Shown one piece after another: positions 1-8,144 of a DNA stretch of 40,666 bases (positions are counted from its first letter, which is position 1; each line of letters opens with the position of its first letter). The notes beneath the pieces were generated by a model that had not been told where the DNA came from, made no database searches, and saw only the letters and a program-made list of their open reading frames with translations. The translations under genes were made by a program, and so were the position numbers. The DNA is taken from NCBI GenBank assembly GCA_005798445.1, contig SYJG01000527.1, positions 1 through 40,666 of the forward strand. The letters are read 5' to 3'. Source of the DNA: Planctomyces sp. (lineage in GTDB: Bacteria; Planctomycetota; Planctomycetia; Planctomycetales; Planctomycetaceae).

Positions 1-134
1 AAGGCTTGAACAACCAAGCCAAACTGGTGTCGAGAAAATCCCACGGCTTCCGCACCTCGCGAGTCGCCGAACTCGCACTCCTCCACCAACTTGGAAACCT
101 CCCTGAAAAACAAATCACTCACAGATTCTGCTGA
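1..134 (+). pseudogene. ISL3-like transposase, C-terminal fragment
   Basis: A reading frame open from the left edge (codon phase from base 3) ends with TGA at 132-134 and encodes about 43 residues. The peptide contains GLNNQAKLVSRKSHGFRTSR, then LALLHQLGNLP and ITHRF. This matches the conserved C-terminal tail of ISL3-family DDE transposases as I remember it. The rest of the gene lies outside the window, so I cannot say whether it is an intact insertion sequence or a remnant. No clear terminal inverted repeat is visible between 135 and 207. The family call rests on recall of the motif, not on a search. Confidence 0.6.
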
Positions 135-207
135 GGAACCGAAATTTTCGAGGCATGTTTCGCCGAAATCGCGCATGATGTGCGGGGTACTCTCGGAGTG
201 AACGACG

Positions 208-2766
208 ATGGACAACCTTTCGGCTCATCTTCCAGACCGACAATTGTCGGACTATTTGCTGGGTCAACTGCCGGACGACGCGCAGCAGGCGGTCGAGGAC
301 CATTTGGCCGAATGTCCTGAGTGCGAAGCACGCGCGGCCGAGGCCACGCCCAGCGATGCGCTCGTCGATCTGCTGCATCGAGCCGCCGTGAATTCGCCAT
401 CGGCCACGGTTTTCAGCGCGTTCGGCAATACGCTGAGTTCGCGGTTGGATTCGACGCCCGGCGATCATCCGAACACGGTCTTTTCCGACGGGTTCTTGGC
501 CGGCGCGAATGTAGGTCCGCCGGCTGCGCTCACCGGTCACAGCCGGTATCGAGTCTTACGATTGTTGGGCTACGGAGGCATGGGGAGCGTCTGGCTGGCC
601 GAGCATCTGGTGATGGGCCGGCCAGTCGCACTCAAAATCATTCGTCCGGAACTGCTCGCGAAGAATGGGACGTTGGAGCGTTTCCGGCGCGAGGTGCAGG
701 CGGCGGCGAAACTGAATCATCCGCACATCGCTCACGCTTACGATGCCGAACAAATCGGCGACTCCCATTTTCTGGTGATGGAGTATGTCCCAGGCCACAC
801 GCTGTCCGAACGAGTGAAGGCCGGACCATTGCCGATCACCGCCGCTTGCCAAGCGATTCGCGATGCCGCGCTCGGATTGGCTCACGCGCACGCGGCAGGG
901 TTGGTGCATCGCGACGTCAAGCCGGGCAATCTGATTCAGACCGAAGACGGCATGGTAAAAGTGCTCGACTTTGGGCTGGCGATCTCCGCCGAGGCGGACT
1001 CGTCGATCACCGGTGAGAATCTCGTCATGGGCACGCCCGACTATGTCGCTCCTGAACAGGCGGAGGATCCGCACGCTGCGGACGCGCGGTCGGACATCTA
1101 CAGCCTGGGTTGCACGCTGTACCACTTACTCTCCGGTCGAGTCCCGTTCACCGAAGATTCGATGGTCAAGAAGATCGACTCTCAACGCTTCCGCGATCCC
1201 GAACCGATCGCCGATCTGCCGCAGAGTCTGTGGCTGATCGTTGCCAAGATGATGGCCAAGCAACCTGCGCAGCGCTTTCAAACCGCACTCGAAGTCGCCG
1301 AAACGCTGGAACCATTCTGTGACAACGTAGCCCTGTCGCTCCGTGACAGGGATGCCGAGTGTCGCGCGACATCCGATGAACTCGCGGCTTCCGAACGTCG
1401 AAACACGCTCGGCTTTCCTATCGCGGAGCGACAGGGCTACAAACGAACGTCCATCGTCGTGCTCGGCATCTTCGCACTGCTGCTGGGCGTCGTGGTCTAT
1501 CGCATTCAAACGGACAAGGGCGAGATTGTCATCACGGCGGATGAAGACGCCGAGATTAGCGTCAAACAAGGAGGAAAAGAGATCACGGTCTACGACACCA
1601 AGACCAAGCAGAAGCTGATCCTCAATTCCGGGACGTACGAACTGGAGCTGAGGGGAAAACCGACTGGCCTGAAGCTCGACATCGAGAAGGCGACGATCAA
1701 ACGTGGTGACACATTCTTGGCGAAAGTCGAGCGTTTTACCAAGCCAGCGGCGGAAGCTCCTCAGGACACTGCGAAGACCTCAACTGCGGTCGAGAACAGC
1801 GGTGAAGCGCGGTTGATGCTCGATCCACACGCTCCGAAACTCAAGCTCGTGCGCACTCATCACTGGCCAGAGAGGCACATCTATGCGAGCCGAGTCTCAC
1901 CCAAAGGAAAGTACTATGCGGCTGGCGGAGATGTGAGCGTGGGTCAAGGCATCCAAGTTTGGGAGACCGCGACAGGTCAAGTCGTCGCTCACTTCCCTGG
2001 TTCCGTGGCGATGGAATTCTCACACGACGAGAAAGTGTTTTTCACGTCTCCCGACGGCTTGGTGATTCGAGGCTGGGATCTTTCTTCCAAGGCACAGATT
2101 CATGAATTCCTGGGGCACACGAAAGAAGTCGTCAGCGACCTCGTTTTGACGCATGACAGTCAAATACTGGTGAGCACCGGTAAGGATCAGATCGTTCGAT
2201 TCTGGGACATGAAATCGGATCAGCAGATCGGCATGATCGAGGCTCCCGAGAACCACTATCCAAATCTCTCGCCCACGCCAGACGGCAAACGTTTGATGGT
2301 TTATGACGTCTACGGCATTGATCCGGAGTTTCGCCTGATGGACATCGCCAGCCGAAACGTCATTCGTCGTTGGAAGAACTCCGAAGAATCCTACGTTGAT
2401 GTCTTGAAAATCTCGGGGGACGGACAACGATTCCTCACGGTCCAAGGCCAATATCGCACGTTGTATCTCTGGAGCATGGAATCGGATGTCCCGACTCGAC
2501 AGTGGCGTCTGCCTTCGAATTGCAGTGGAGCCGCCGTCTCTAACGACCTGCAATGGTTGCTCTTGGGAACCAACGGAAACACCGTGAATTCCGCCGTTTA
2601 TTTGTTCAACCTCGCAACTGACAAGGTCCGCGGACGGCACGAGATCGCTCACGGTGCCATGGGCGAGTACGCATTCACTCCCGATGGCCGATTTGCGGTC
2701 TTTGCCACGACCGGTCCTAGCACGGTCTATGTTTTTGAGATGCCCCAAGAGGTGTGGAAGAAGTAG
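208..2766 (+). CDS. Membrane Ser/Thr protein kinase with anti-sigma zinc finger and WD40 domain
   Basis: This 852-residue kinase probably senses at the membrane and signals through the adjacent sigma factor. Residues 7-45 carry an anti-sigma-type zinc finger (H32, C36, C39 in an Hx3Cx2C pattern). The Hanks kinase domain spans about 114-370: glycine loop GYGGMGSVW, Lys in ALKII near 143, HRDVKPGN at 234-241, DFG at 254-256, then GTPDYVAPEQ. A linker at 374-411 is encoded by a palindromic element. One membrane helix lies at about 414-432, followed by a beta-rich segment and a WD40-like domain from about 545. GGAG at 195-198 precedes the ATG. The sigma gene starts 10 bases after the stop, so they are probably co-transcribed. 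The kinase itself has all catalytic motifs. Confidence 0.93.
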   Translation: MDNLSAHLPDRQLSDYLLGQLPDDAQQAVEDHLAECPECEARAAEATPSDALVDLLHRAAVNSPSATVFSAFGNTLSSRLDSTPGDHPNTVFSDGFLAGANVGPPAALTGHSRYRVLRLLGYGGMGSVWLAEHLVMGRPVALKIIRPELLAKNGTLERFRREVQAAAKLNHPHIAHAYDAEQIGDSHFLVMEYVPGHTLSERVKAGPLPITAACQAIRDAALGLAHAHAAGLVHRDVKPGNLIQTEDGMVKVLDFGLAISAEADSSITGENLVMGTPDYVAPEQAEDPHAADARSDIYSLGCTLYHLLSGRVPFTEDSMVKKIDSQRFRDPEPIADLPQSLWLIVAKMMAKQPAQRFQTALEVAETLEPFCDNVALSLRDRDAECRATSDELAASERRNTLGFPIAERQGYKRTSIVVLGIFALLLGVVVYRIQTDKGEIVITADEDAEISVKQGGKEITVYDTKTKQKLILNSGTYELELRGKPTGLKLDIEKATIKRGDTFLAKVERFTKPAAEAPQDTAKTSTAVENSGEARLMLDPHAPKLKLVRTHHWPERHIYASRVSPKGKYYAAGGDVSVGQGIQVWETATGQVVAHFPGSVAMEFSHDEKVFFTSPDGLVIRGWDLSSKAQIHEFLGHTKEVVSDLVLTHDSQILVSTGKDQIVRFWDMKSDQQIGMIEAPENHYPNLSPTPDGKRLMVYDVYGIDPEFRLMDIASRNVIRRWKNSEESYVDVLKISGDGQRFLTVQGQYRTLYLWSMESDVPTRQWRLPSNCSGAAVSNDLQWLLLGTNGNTVNSAVYLFNLATDKVRGRHEIAHGAMGEYAFTPDGRFAVFATTGPSTVYVFEMPQEVWKK
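1327..1440. repeat. REPIN-like palindrome in frame within the kinase gene
   Basis: The left arm begins GTAGCCCTGTCGCTCCG at 1327 and the right arm 1417-1440 is its reverse complement with 2 mismatches in 24. Each arm is itself a small hairpin (CCTGTC/GACAGG). Inner sequence around 1351-1416 also pairs partly. The 114 bp equal exactly 38 codons (374-411) and contain no stop in the kinase frame. The element lies between the kinase domain and the membrane helix. Confidence 0.85.
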
Positions 2767-2776
2767 TCGTATCACA

Positions 2777-3334
2777 ATGGAAACCTCACTCACCTGGCTG
2801 GGCCGGCTAGTCGAGTCACCTTCCGGCGCGGATTGGCAGCGTCTGGTCGAGGTGTATTCGCCGTTGTTGTCCGGCTGGCTGGTCCGCGCCGGTGTGGTCG
2901 AGACGGATCGAGACGACCTCGTGCAAGAAGTGCTCGTGGTTGTCGTGCGCCGAGTCAGCGAATTCGAGCACGAACATCCGGGTGCATTTCGCGGGTGGTT
3001 GCGGGCGATCCTGGCCAATCACCTCAAGAAGTACTATCGCGAGCGTGCCACACGCTTGTGTGAGTTTCCACTTGACGACCTCACCGATCCTCAAAGCGTG
3101 CTCGCCCAATTGCTCGACCGCGAGCATGACGAACACTTGGCCCGCCGGATGATGCAAGCTGTGGCGCAGGACTTCACCGCAGAAACTTGGTCCGCCTTCC
3201 GCCGCCAAGCTCTGGAAGGCCAGCGACCCAAGGACGTGGCTCACGAATTGGGCCTGTCGCTCAACGCCGTCATCAAAGCCAAGAGCCGAGTGCTCAAACG
3301 CCTACGGCAGGAGTTGAAACGACTAATCGACTAG
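2777..3334 (+). CDS. ECF-type RNA polymerase sigma factor
   Basis: This 185-residue sigma-70-family factor directs RNA polymerase to a specific promoter set. Region 2 is visible around residues 35-90 (DDLVQEVLVVVVRRV, then FRGWLRAILANHLKKYYRER). Region 4 with a helix-turn-helix is near the C terminus (RPKDVAHELGLSLNAVIKAK, then SRVLKRLRQELKRL). The ATG at 2777 is chosen because it gives the usual ECF length and follows the kinase stop by 10 bases; the longer frame back to 2654 would overlap the kinase. There is no good Shine-Dalgarno sequence, so translational coupling is likely. The kinase's zinc finger suggests it may act as an anti-sigma partner. The TAG stop lies in the head of a palindromic element. 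Confidence 0.9.
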   Translation: METSLTWLGRLVESPSGADWQRLVEVYSPLLSGWLVRAGVVETDRDDLVQEVLVVVVRRVSEFEHEHPGAFRGWLRAILANHLKKYYRERATRLCEFPLDDLTDPQSVLAQLLDREHDEHLARRMMQAVAQDFTAETWSAFRRQALEGQRPKDVAHELGLSLNAVIKAKSRVLKRLRQELKRLID

Positions 3335-3388
3335 CCCGACGCGCCAGCAAGGGGTTTCTTCAAACATCCCTCGCTGGCGCTTCGGGCA
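3331..3388. repeat. CTAG-headed inverted repeat after the sigma gene
   Basis: Arms at about 3334-3353 and 3368-3387 (GCCCGACGCGCCAGC versus GCCCGAAGCGCCAGC when reversed) form a hairpin pair. The first TAG (3332-3334) is the stop codon of the sigma factor gene. The core is shared with the elements at 4651, 27380, 36198 and 39294. Confidence 0.75.
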
Positions 3389-3443
3389 AGGATCAGATGC
3401 CAATTTGCGTGAGACATGGCCTCGTCCCAAATCGTCGGCAGAG

Positions 3444-4529
3444 TCATTCGAGTATGGCGGGGGAAATGGTCGCCAAAGCCAGCGTGGCGGCTTCGCGAAC
3501 TTTGGCGTACTTGTCTTCGTCCGCGAGAGCCTTGATGGCGGCGACTGCGTCATTCGCGCCTGGTCCGATGGCACCGAGCGCTTCAATCGCGGCGAGTCGT
3601 ACGCTGCCTCGGTCGTCTTGCAGCAGCTTCATCAATCCGCGCACGGCGGGCGCGCTGGCGGGACCGATGCCGGCGAGAGCTTTGGCGACATGCTCGCGCA
3701 CGCCGTAATCTTTGTCGTTGAACAGTTCGATCAGTTGCGGGACGGCCGCAGCGGCATTCGGCCCGATTTGACCAATCGCTTTCGCGCACGCCGTTCGCAC
3801 GGCGCGATCGACATCGCTGAGTTGCTGGATCAGCGCGGGGACTGCGGCCTTCGCATCAGGACCGATCCCGCCAATCGCTCGCGCGATGGTTTCACGCACA
3901 TCGGAATCGACGTGATTGAGCTGCGCCGCGAGTTTCGGAACGAAGATGCGCGACAACGAACCGATCTTGCCGATCGCTTCAGCGACCGCCTCGCGAGCAG
4001 CTTCGTCGCGATGCGCGACCTGTTCGACAAGCGCGGACAAAGCCTCTTTCGCGAGCGGGCCGATGCCGCCGAGCGCTCGCGCGGCGACTTCCACGAGGCG
4101 CGGCTCGCGGTCGGTTAACCAGCTCATGAATTCTGGCACCGCCTCGACGGCCGCCGGACCGATGCGACCGAGCGCTTCCGCCGCACGAACTCGGACCAAC
4201 GTCTGTGGATCGCCCAACCGAATTCTCAAGGCCGCGACGGCGGGCTTTGCATCCTTGCCCAACCAGCCAAGCGCCTCGGCCACGTTCGCCCGCTCATTGG
4301 GGTCGGTGTGCGTCAGTCGTTTGAGCAACGGCTCGACAGCCACCGAGCCGATTTGTCGCATTGCCGCGACGGCGGCCTCGGCAATTGTGGAGTTCTTGTC
4401 GTGACGCGCTCGCATGAGCGCTGGCACGGCATTGGGGCTCTTGGCGTCCCCTAACTTCGCCGCAGCCTTCGCACGCATCTCGGCCGGCAGGGCATCGAGA
4501 GTCAGTATCAGTCGCCAGAACCAAACCAT
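3444..4529 (-). CDS. HEAT-repeat protein
   Basis: The 361 residues are almost entirely about nine HEAT (PBS-lyase type) repeats of roughly 35-37 residues. Each has the pattern AAxALGxIGPxAxxAVPxL, seen for example as AEALGRIGPAAVEAVPEFM and AKAIGQIGPNAAAAVPQLI. Such alpha-solenoids act as protein-binding scaffolds. A hydrophobic start (VWFWRLILTL) could be a short membrane anchor. It lies tail to tail with the sigma factor gene. The partner and function cannot be deduced from the sequence, and phycobilin lyase activity is not implied. Confidence 0.85.
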   Translation of the reverse strand: MVWFWRLILTLDALPAEMRAKAAAKLGDAKSPNAVPALMRARHDKNSTIAEAAVAAMRQIGSVAVEPLLKRLTHTDPNERANVAEALGWLGKDAKPAVAALRIRLGDPQTLVRVRAAEALGRIGPAAVEAVPEFMSWLTDREPRLVEVAARALGGIGPLAKEALSALVEQVAHRDEAAREAVAEAIGKIGSLSRIFVPKLAAQLNHVDSDVRETIARAIGGIGPDAKAAVPALIQQLSDVDRAVRTACAKAIGQIGPNAAAAVPQLIELFNDKDYGVREHVAKALAGIGPASAPAVRGLMKLLQDDRGSVRLAAIEALGAIGPGANDAVAAIKALADEDKYAKVREAATLALATISPAILE

Positions 4530-4650
4530 AAGCCGAGAATGCTCCTGAAATCGGAAGGTGCCCCACGATGGCCGCTCTGCGGAAGTTCGTCAACCGAGAT
4601 CGACGAGGCAGGCCAATGATTCAAACAGGGCGGTTGGTATCAACGCACTC

Positions 4651-4706
4651 GCACGAAGCGCAAGCGAGTGGTTTGCCGAGATTCACCACTCGCTTGCACA
4701 TCGTGC
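4651..4706. repeat. Inverted repeat between HEAT and zinc-ribbon genes
   Basis: Arms 4651-4671 and 4686-4706 pair with 2 mismatches in 21; the core is CGCAAGCGAGTGG. The outer right end reads CTAGT, which gives a CTAG head. It is the main recognisable feature of the 346-base gap 4530-4875, which otherwise holds the leader of the downstream gene. Same family as the element at 39294. Confidence 0.75.
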
Positions 4707-4875
4707 TAGTTTTTGTCGCGTCGTCACAACCGACACAGAACGGCAAACGAGCCTGCCATGCCGAGATCGATTCGCGTTTGGCTTCAGGCTGGCCGTGAAT
4801 TCGAGGGGAACTGCCGTTAGATTGTGACACTTGTTTGGCCGTTTTCGATTCGCTCGTGCGAACGGAGAAATTGCG

Positions 4876-6483
4876 ATGCCGGTGAAGGTGCGTTGTCAAA
4901 GTTGTGAAAAAGTGTTCGCGGCCCCCGATGCGGCACGAGGCAAACTGGTGAAGTGCCCCGGCTGCGAGGGCAAAGTCAAAGTGCCGGCGGGTGACGGAGC
5001 CAAGTCGGCCGCGGGGACAAAAGCTCCGGCCAAGAAGCCCGCCAAAAAGGACGATCACGACGATCACGAGCACGCGCTGAAGAGCCTCGACCTGGACAAG
5101 GCTGAAGATGAAAACGCTCGCGTCTGCCCCAAATGCGGACAAGAAATCTACGAAGAGGAAACCATCGAGTGCCCAGCCTGCGGCCTGAATTTTGAAACGG
5201 GCTTGACCAAGGCCAAGCAAAAGGGAATTGACCCCAAGGGCTTCTACCGAGTCGTGTTGAAAGACTCCAAGCAGTTCTTGTTGGACAACAAACCGTTCGC
5301 CATTCGCACGGGCATTTACACGCTGGTTTTCACGCTGCTGAATTTCGTCTGCTTGTTCTTTGTGACGTGGTGCGTGAGTCCGCCACCCCGCATGTTTTGG
5401 ATGGGACTGGCGGTCGTCACGTTCATGGTCCCCTTCGGTTGGGTGTGGTTCCTGAATAGCGAGATCATCAAGGCCACGATGGACAAGCGCGAGACACTGC
5501 CGCGCATCAACTTTGACATGTTCACGTGCGTGGCACTGGGGATCAAATTTTTCGTCTGGCAGATCTTGATGGGTGCTCAGCTTCTGCTGCCCGTGGCCGC
5601 GGTATTTCTGATTCGCCAGGGATTGCTCATTCCCGGAATTGCCTTGATCGCAGTGACCGAATTGGTTTTGTTCCTGATGCTTCCGCAGGTGATGATCCAC
5701 ATGGTGATGCCCGTCACCACGCGCGGTTGGCTGATGCCCATTCAATTCAAGGCGTGGGCCAAGTCGTTTGGGGTTTGCATGTATTGGTGCGGCCTCACGA
5801 CAGTCGTGCTGTTACCGACGCTGGTGCCACTGGGTCTGGCTGGAGCGATCGGCTATTCGGGATTCAAACAATTCTCCGAAGACATGACTCACAATTTCAA
5901 AGCGAACGCCGCGCTGGGTGAGGACTTGGAAGTCTTCTACGCCGCCCGGAACAACCCCAAAAAAAATGAGGCACCACCAGTCGAGCCTAAGGCGGACGAC
6001 CTGAAGTACAAGAACAATCCGATTTCTTGGAAAGGAATCATTGCTCCCATCATCGGGCTCATTCTTTCAGAGATGATGTTTGGTTTTAGTGCGGTCCTGG
6101 CGATGCGAGCCAATGGCCTGTTGGGGTTGTATTTCAAGAAGCATTTGAAGCTGGAGACGATGGCCAAAGAGGTCAAGTGGGTTGCGAAAGGTGTGCAAGC
6201 CGACGACGACCCAGCCGTCGTGAAGGCAAAGAAAAAGAAAGAACTCATTAAAAACATTGTGGTCTCCGTCGTGTTTCTGGCTTTGATGGGTGGCCTGGGG
6301 TGGTGGTTCTTCTTGCGCAAGGATAGTGATCAGGCACCCGCTGCCCCCGCCGCTGATCCGGCCGCTCAGCCGGCAGGCCAAGGCGCTCCCGCTGGCGGAA
6401 TGGCTCCTGCTGGCGGAATGGCACCGGGTGGCGCTCCACCAGCGAATCCGGCGGGAGCGGCGGCGTTGGCTCCACCGATGTAG
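4876..6483 (+). CDS. Zinc-ribbon multi-spanning membrane protein of unknown function
   Basis: The 535-residue protein begins with a CxxC...CxxC zinc ribbon (CQSC and CPGC, residues 6-33). A second ribbon follows near residue 80 (CPKC and CPAC). After a Lys/Ala linker there are about six to seven hydrophobic segments, for example around LVFTLLNFVCLFFV, LAVVTFMVPFGWVW and VSVVFLALMGGLGWWFF. The C terminus is a low-complexity Ala/Pro/Gly tail with GGMAP repeats. The ATG at 4876 is preferred over the frame opening at 4831 because GGAG at 4864-4867 lies 8 bases before it and the ribbon starts directly after. Similar architectures occur in planctomycetes, but I know no assigned function. Confidence 0.8.
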   Translation: MPVKVRCQSCEKVFAAPDAARGKLVKCPGCEGKVKVPAGDGAKSAAGTKAPAKKPAKKDDHDDHEHALKSLDLDKAEDENARVCPKCGQEIYEEETIECPACGLNFETGLTKAKQKGIDPKGFYRVVLKDSKQFLLDNKPFAIRTGIYTLVFTLLNFVCLFFVTWCVSPPPRMFWMGLAVVTFMVPFGWVWFLNSEIIKATMDKRETLPRINFDMFTCVALGIKFFVWQILMGAQLLLPVAAVFLIRQGLLIPGIALIAVTELVLFLMLPQVMIHMVMPVTTRGWLMPIQFKAWAKSFGVCMYWCGLTTVVLLPTLVPLGLAGAIGYSGFKQFSEDMTHNFKANAALGEDLEVFYAARNNPKKNEAPPVEPKADDLKYKNNPISWKGIIAPIIGLILSEMMFGFSAVLAMRANGLLGLYFKKHLKLETMAKEVKWVAKGVQADDDPAVVKAKKKKELIKNIVVSVVFLALMGGLGWWFFLRKDSDQAPAAPAADPAAQPAGQGAPAGGMAPAGGMAPGGAPPANPAGAAALAPPM

Positions 6484-6823
6484 GGCTGGCGTGTCGCGTG
6501 CAGGTCGATGTTTTTGCAGTCCGTTGTTTCCATCTGTCGGGATGTCGGTTTAGAATCCTTGGCCGTCGGCCGCTCCCAGTTCCTGCTCCCGTCAGCGGGG
6601 GAAGCGAGTGGACCCTCCGATGTCATCCGGCTGAGCTTTCCCGCAGGGAATTTGGCTCGGCCTTGCGGTTCATCGGGTCATACCGCGAGCTGGCAAGTTG
6701 AGCGACGATTCGCCAAGCGGCTGGGCCGATTCGCGAACGAATTCCTCAAGGCATCGGTCCCGCCGTTGTCTGCCGGCTCGCGCCACCACCCGTGATTTCT
6801 GGGTCTCGCGCGGAGAGTCTGCC
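6484..6823. other. Intergenic region upstream of tatC
   Basis: This 340-base stretch has no convincing coding sequence. A TAGAAT hexamer at 6551-6556 could be a -10 box, but no good -35 is placed correctly, so I do not call a promoter. It presumably holds the tatC leader. Confidence 0.4.
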
Positions 6824-7975
6824 ATGTCACGAAAACACTCGAAAGATTTGTTCGACGACACCACGATGACCTTCGGGGAACACCTCGAAGAGTTGCGTCT
6901 CCGGTTGTGGCGTGCCATCGTCGGCTTGGTGCTCGTCACCGGCATCACGATGTTTTTCGGCGACCAGGTGATGGGCATCGTTCGCAAGCCGATCGAAGAC
7001 GCTCTGCGGTCACGCCAAGACAAGCTGCACGACGACGATGCAAAGCCTTTCGATGCGGCAAAGACCTGGAATGATTTCTGGGATTGGGCGCGTGGCAAAT
7101 CGAAGCCGGCACCCGGACCGGAACACGAGCCGTTGATCGATCCCAAATCGATGCGCGTTCAAATTGATCCATTCGACTTGTTGACGGCGTTGCACGAAGC
7201 GGCTCCGGAGCGTTTTCCCGCTCCCACCCCGAAACCGACAGCGGTCGAGATCAATGCACCTGACTCGAATGGGAGTGAGCCGTCCGCCGAACCGAAAGAG
7301 AAGTCGATCTCGTTGACGATCACGGCACCGGAGATCGCCCAATGGCGACATCTCCACGAGCTCGAGCAGCTTCCGAAAGTTCTCACGGTGCAAGAAGCCT
7401 TCATGACCTGGCTCAAGGTCTCTTTCGTGGCTGGCTTGGTGCTCTCCAGCCCGTGGGTCTTTTACCAAATGTGGCTGTTCGTCGCGGCCGGGCTGTATCC
7501 ACACGAGCGGAAGTACATTCACATCTATTTGCCGATGAGTTCGGGATTGTTTCTCGGCGGGGCGGCCTTCTGTTTCTACTGCGTGTTCCCGTTTGTGCTC
7601 GGCTTCCTGCTGCAATTCACGGCCGATTTGAAGTTTCACCAGCAAGTTCGCGTCACGGACTGGATCGACTTCGCGATCATGTTGCCGGTCATGTTCGGCA
7701 TCAGCTTTCAGTTACCGCTCGTGATGCTGTTCCTCGAACGGCTGTCGATCTTCGAGGTCAAGGACTACCGAGAGAAACGCCGCATTGCGATTTTCGTCAT
7801 CACGGTGATCTCCATGGTCCTGACTCCGGCCGAGCCCTACAGCATGTTGATGATGATGATTCCGATGATCATTTTGTACGAGTTCGGCATCCTGATCTGC
7901 CGCTGGTTTCCCAAGCCAAAGCCGTTCGACGACGAGGAAGAGGAACAAAAAAAAACGATGGTCGCGACGACCTGA
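6824..7975 (+). CDS. tatC: Sec-independent (Tat) translocase subunit TatC with an enlarged periplasmic loop
   Basis: TatC forms the signal-peptide receptor of the twin-arginine translocase in the cytoplasmic membrane. Family marks are HLEELRLRL at residues 19-27, GLYPHERKY after the second helix, and LTPAEPYSM before the last helices. The 383 residues exceed the usual 250 or so. About 120 extra residues sit between helix 1 and the region before helix 2, rich in charged and Pro residues. The rest of the six-helix core looks normal. The start at 6824 has GGAG 8 bases upstream. A charged tail (DDEEEEQKK) ends the protein. No tatA or tatB is seen nearby. mtnA follows on the same strand. Confidence 0.95.
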   Translation: MSRKHSKDLFDDTTMTFGEHLEELRLRLWRAIVGLVLVTGITMFFGDQVMGIVRKPIEDALRSRQDKLHDDDAKPFDAAKTWNDFWDWARGKSKPAPGPEHEPLIDPKSMRVQIDPFDLLTALHEAAPERFPAPTPKPTAVEINAPDSNGSEPSAEPKEKSISLTITAPEIAQWRHLHELEQLPKVLTVQEAFMTWLKVSFVAGLVLSSPWVFYQMWLFVAAGLYPHERKYIHIYLPMSSGLFLGGAAFCFYCVFPFVLGFLLQFTADLKFHQQVRVTDWIDFAIMLPVMFGISFQLPLVMLFLERLSIFEVKDYREKRRIAIFVITVISMVLTPAEPYSMLMMMIPMIILYEFGILICRWFPKPKPFDDEEEEQKKTMVATT

Positions 7976-8046
7976 GTCCCGTTGCGTCGCCGGCTCGTGT
8001 CGAGCCAAACAACATCTCCGCCCCGCCAACAGGTGGAGCAGAAATC

Positions 8047-8144
8047 GTAGCAGGCACACTCCGTGTGCCGTCTGACGAACGCGAAGGCGCGAGCATGGAT
8101 GAAGCAACCACAGAAGCCGACGGCACACGGAATGTGCCTGCTAC
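8047..8144. repeat. REPIN-like palindrome at the start of mtnA
   Basis: Arms 8047-8072 and 8119-8144 match as inverted repeats with one mismatch in 26. Both ends read GTAGCAGGCACA in the outward-in direction, and each arm is a hairpin (GGCACAC/GTGTGCC). The loop holds GAAGG at 8083-8087 and the ATG at 8095 used for mtnA. Confidence 0.9.

Noticed and set aside
3405..4118. Long plus-strand open frame opposite the HEAT-repeat gene
   Set aside because: It mirrors the HEAT repeats on the other strand, has Arg-rich composition and no recognisable motif.
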